Source: Crotophaga sulcirostris (Eukaryota > Chordata > Aves > Cuculiformes > Crotophagidae). From it: a stretch of 64,000 bases of DNA. Made by a program: the position numbers and the translations under genes. Numbering within the stretch: the stretch's first letter is position 1; each line of letters starts with the position of its first letter. The stretch covers positions 2,512,897 to 2,576,896 of the forward strand of contig VYZB01000077.1 of assembly GCA_013397455.1 (NCBI GenBank), written 5' to 3'. Under the pieces are notes generated by a model. The model searched no databases and was not told where the DNA came from. It saw only the letters and a list, made by a program, of their open reading frames with translations. This document shows positions 62,501-64,000 of the stretch, piece after piece.

Positions 62501-63384
62501 ACAGGATGTTATATATGTTGCATGTGCACACAGAATGATTAAGCCCCAACTCAACTTCCCTTTGATCAATTGAATAGGTTGAGCTCTTTAATCTTCACTT
62601 CATAAGCCTTGTCTAACAACCTCTGGATCATTCGTGTTCCTCCTTTGAACTCCTTCCAAGATTCCAAACATCCTTTTGAAAGTATTTATCTGATAACAAG
62701 ATTTTCTAGGAAAAATTGTGCCAATACAGTACAGTGTAACTCCCATTCTACACTGATATTGCCTTTTAATCCATCTTTTTCGTTGTACCTTAGCACTAAA
62801 AGTTCATGTTGAGTTGGTTATCTATCCACAACAGTCTCTAAATCCTACTATTCTATGAGGAACAAAGTTTGAAAAATGCCATTTTGAAATAAGCACATGA
62901 TCTTCAGGAATCATGCCTGGAAAGCTGATTACCACAGGATTTATTTCTCCCCTTCCCTCCTACACTTCTCCTTCATTCAGTATATGAATAACTTTTTATT
63001 AAAAATAATTAATAACCTTAAGTTATTTTTATGGATAATATATATTAAAATAAAGACCGTATTACTCAGACTATTGTGATGTAAGGTGATGCCACAGCAG
63101 TTCCTATACAAAAATCATTATGTAAAATCATAACCCTGTAAAAATTATGATCCATATACACATACAGAAAAAGCAAGCTGGTTAAAAACAGCCTGTTCCA
63201 GTATTTAAAAAAAAACCCACACCTTTCAGTCAACAATAAAGGAAGAGAATTAAAAAAACCAAACAAACAACAAAATAGTCAAACTAAGGAAACTCACACA
63301 GACATTAGACAACATTAAGATGCAGGTTAAGAAATGCTTGGTCTAGTCATTCTTGTTTACACATTCTTGTGTACACGTACATCA

Positions 63385-64000
<616 letters not shown>

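Overview
The window is nuclear DNA from a bird, and it is mostly AT-rich intron or intergenic sequence. Three things point to a bird. Many interspersed repeats are CR1 non-LTR retrotransposons, recognisable by the ATTCTGTG-type 3' tail and the conserved 3' region. There is one avian-type endogenous-retrovirus solo LTR. There is also a short, extremely GC-rich island with an assembly gap. No operons, bacterial genes, CRISPR arrays, tRNAs or rRNAs were seen. Nearly all open frames of 60-140 codons are chance frames or lie inside repeats.

Layout. 1-8550: AT-rich unique sequence with one antisense CR1 (3684-4112) and a very tentative minus-strand splice chain that could end in a poly(A) site near 890. 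8551-9601: a solo LTR of about 1.05 kb with near-matching 5-bp flanks. 9602-17000: AT-rich unique sequence. 17000-19500: a GC-rich domain with CR1 fragments, a 36-39 bp minisatellite that runs into a 746-base N gap (18180-18925), a (GT)n tract, CCAAT, E-box and GC-box motifs and a G-quadruplex motif; this looks like a CpG-island promoter. 19563-19822: a sense CR1. 19825-47950: mostly unique AT-rich DNA with two antisense CR1 copies and small simple repeats. 47950-53223: probably the long 3' UTR of a minus-strand gene. 53224-63529: the last three coding exons of that gene, with two sense CR1 copies and one antisense CR1 fragment in its larger intron.

The firmest gene content is this minus-strand gene: exons at 63427-63529, 56341-56408 and 53224-53269. 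They join in phase and give a C-terminus of about 71 residues that ends in a proline run followed by VGEE. The exons are GC-richer than their surroundings and have good splice sites. I could not name the gene from sequence alone. Its upstream exons lie beyond base 64000.

I found no convincing undescribed biological system. The points most worth following up are the gap-containing CpG island, which may be the promoter of a gene whose first exon is lost in the gap; the probable 5-kb 3' UTR with Pumilio-type motifs; and the unverified splice chain on the left.
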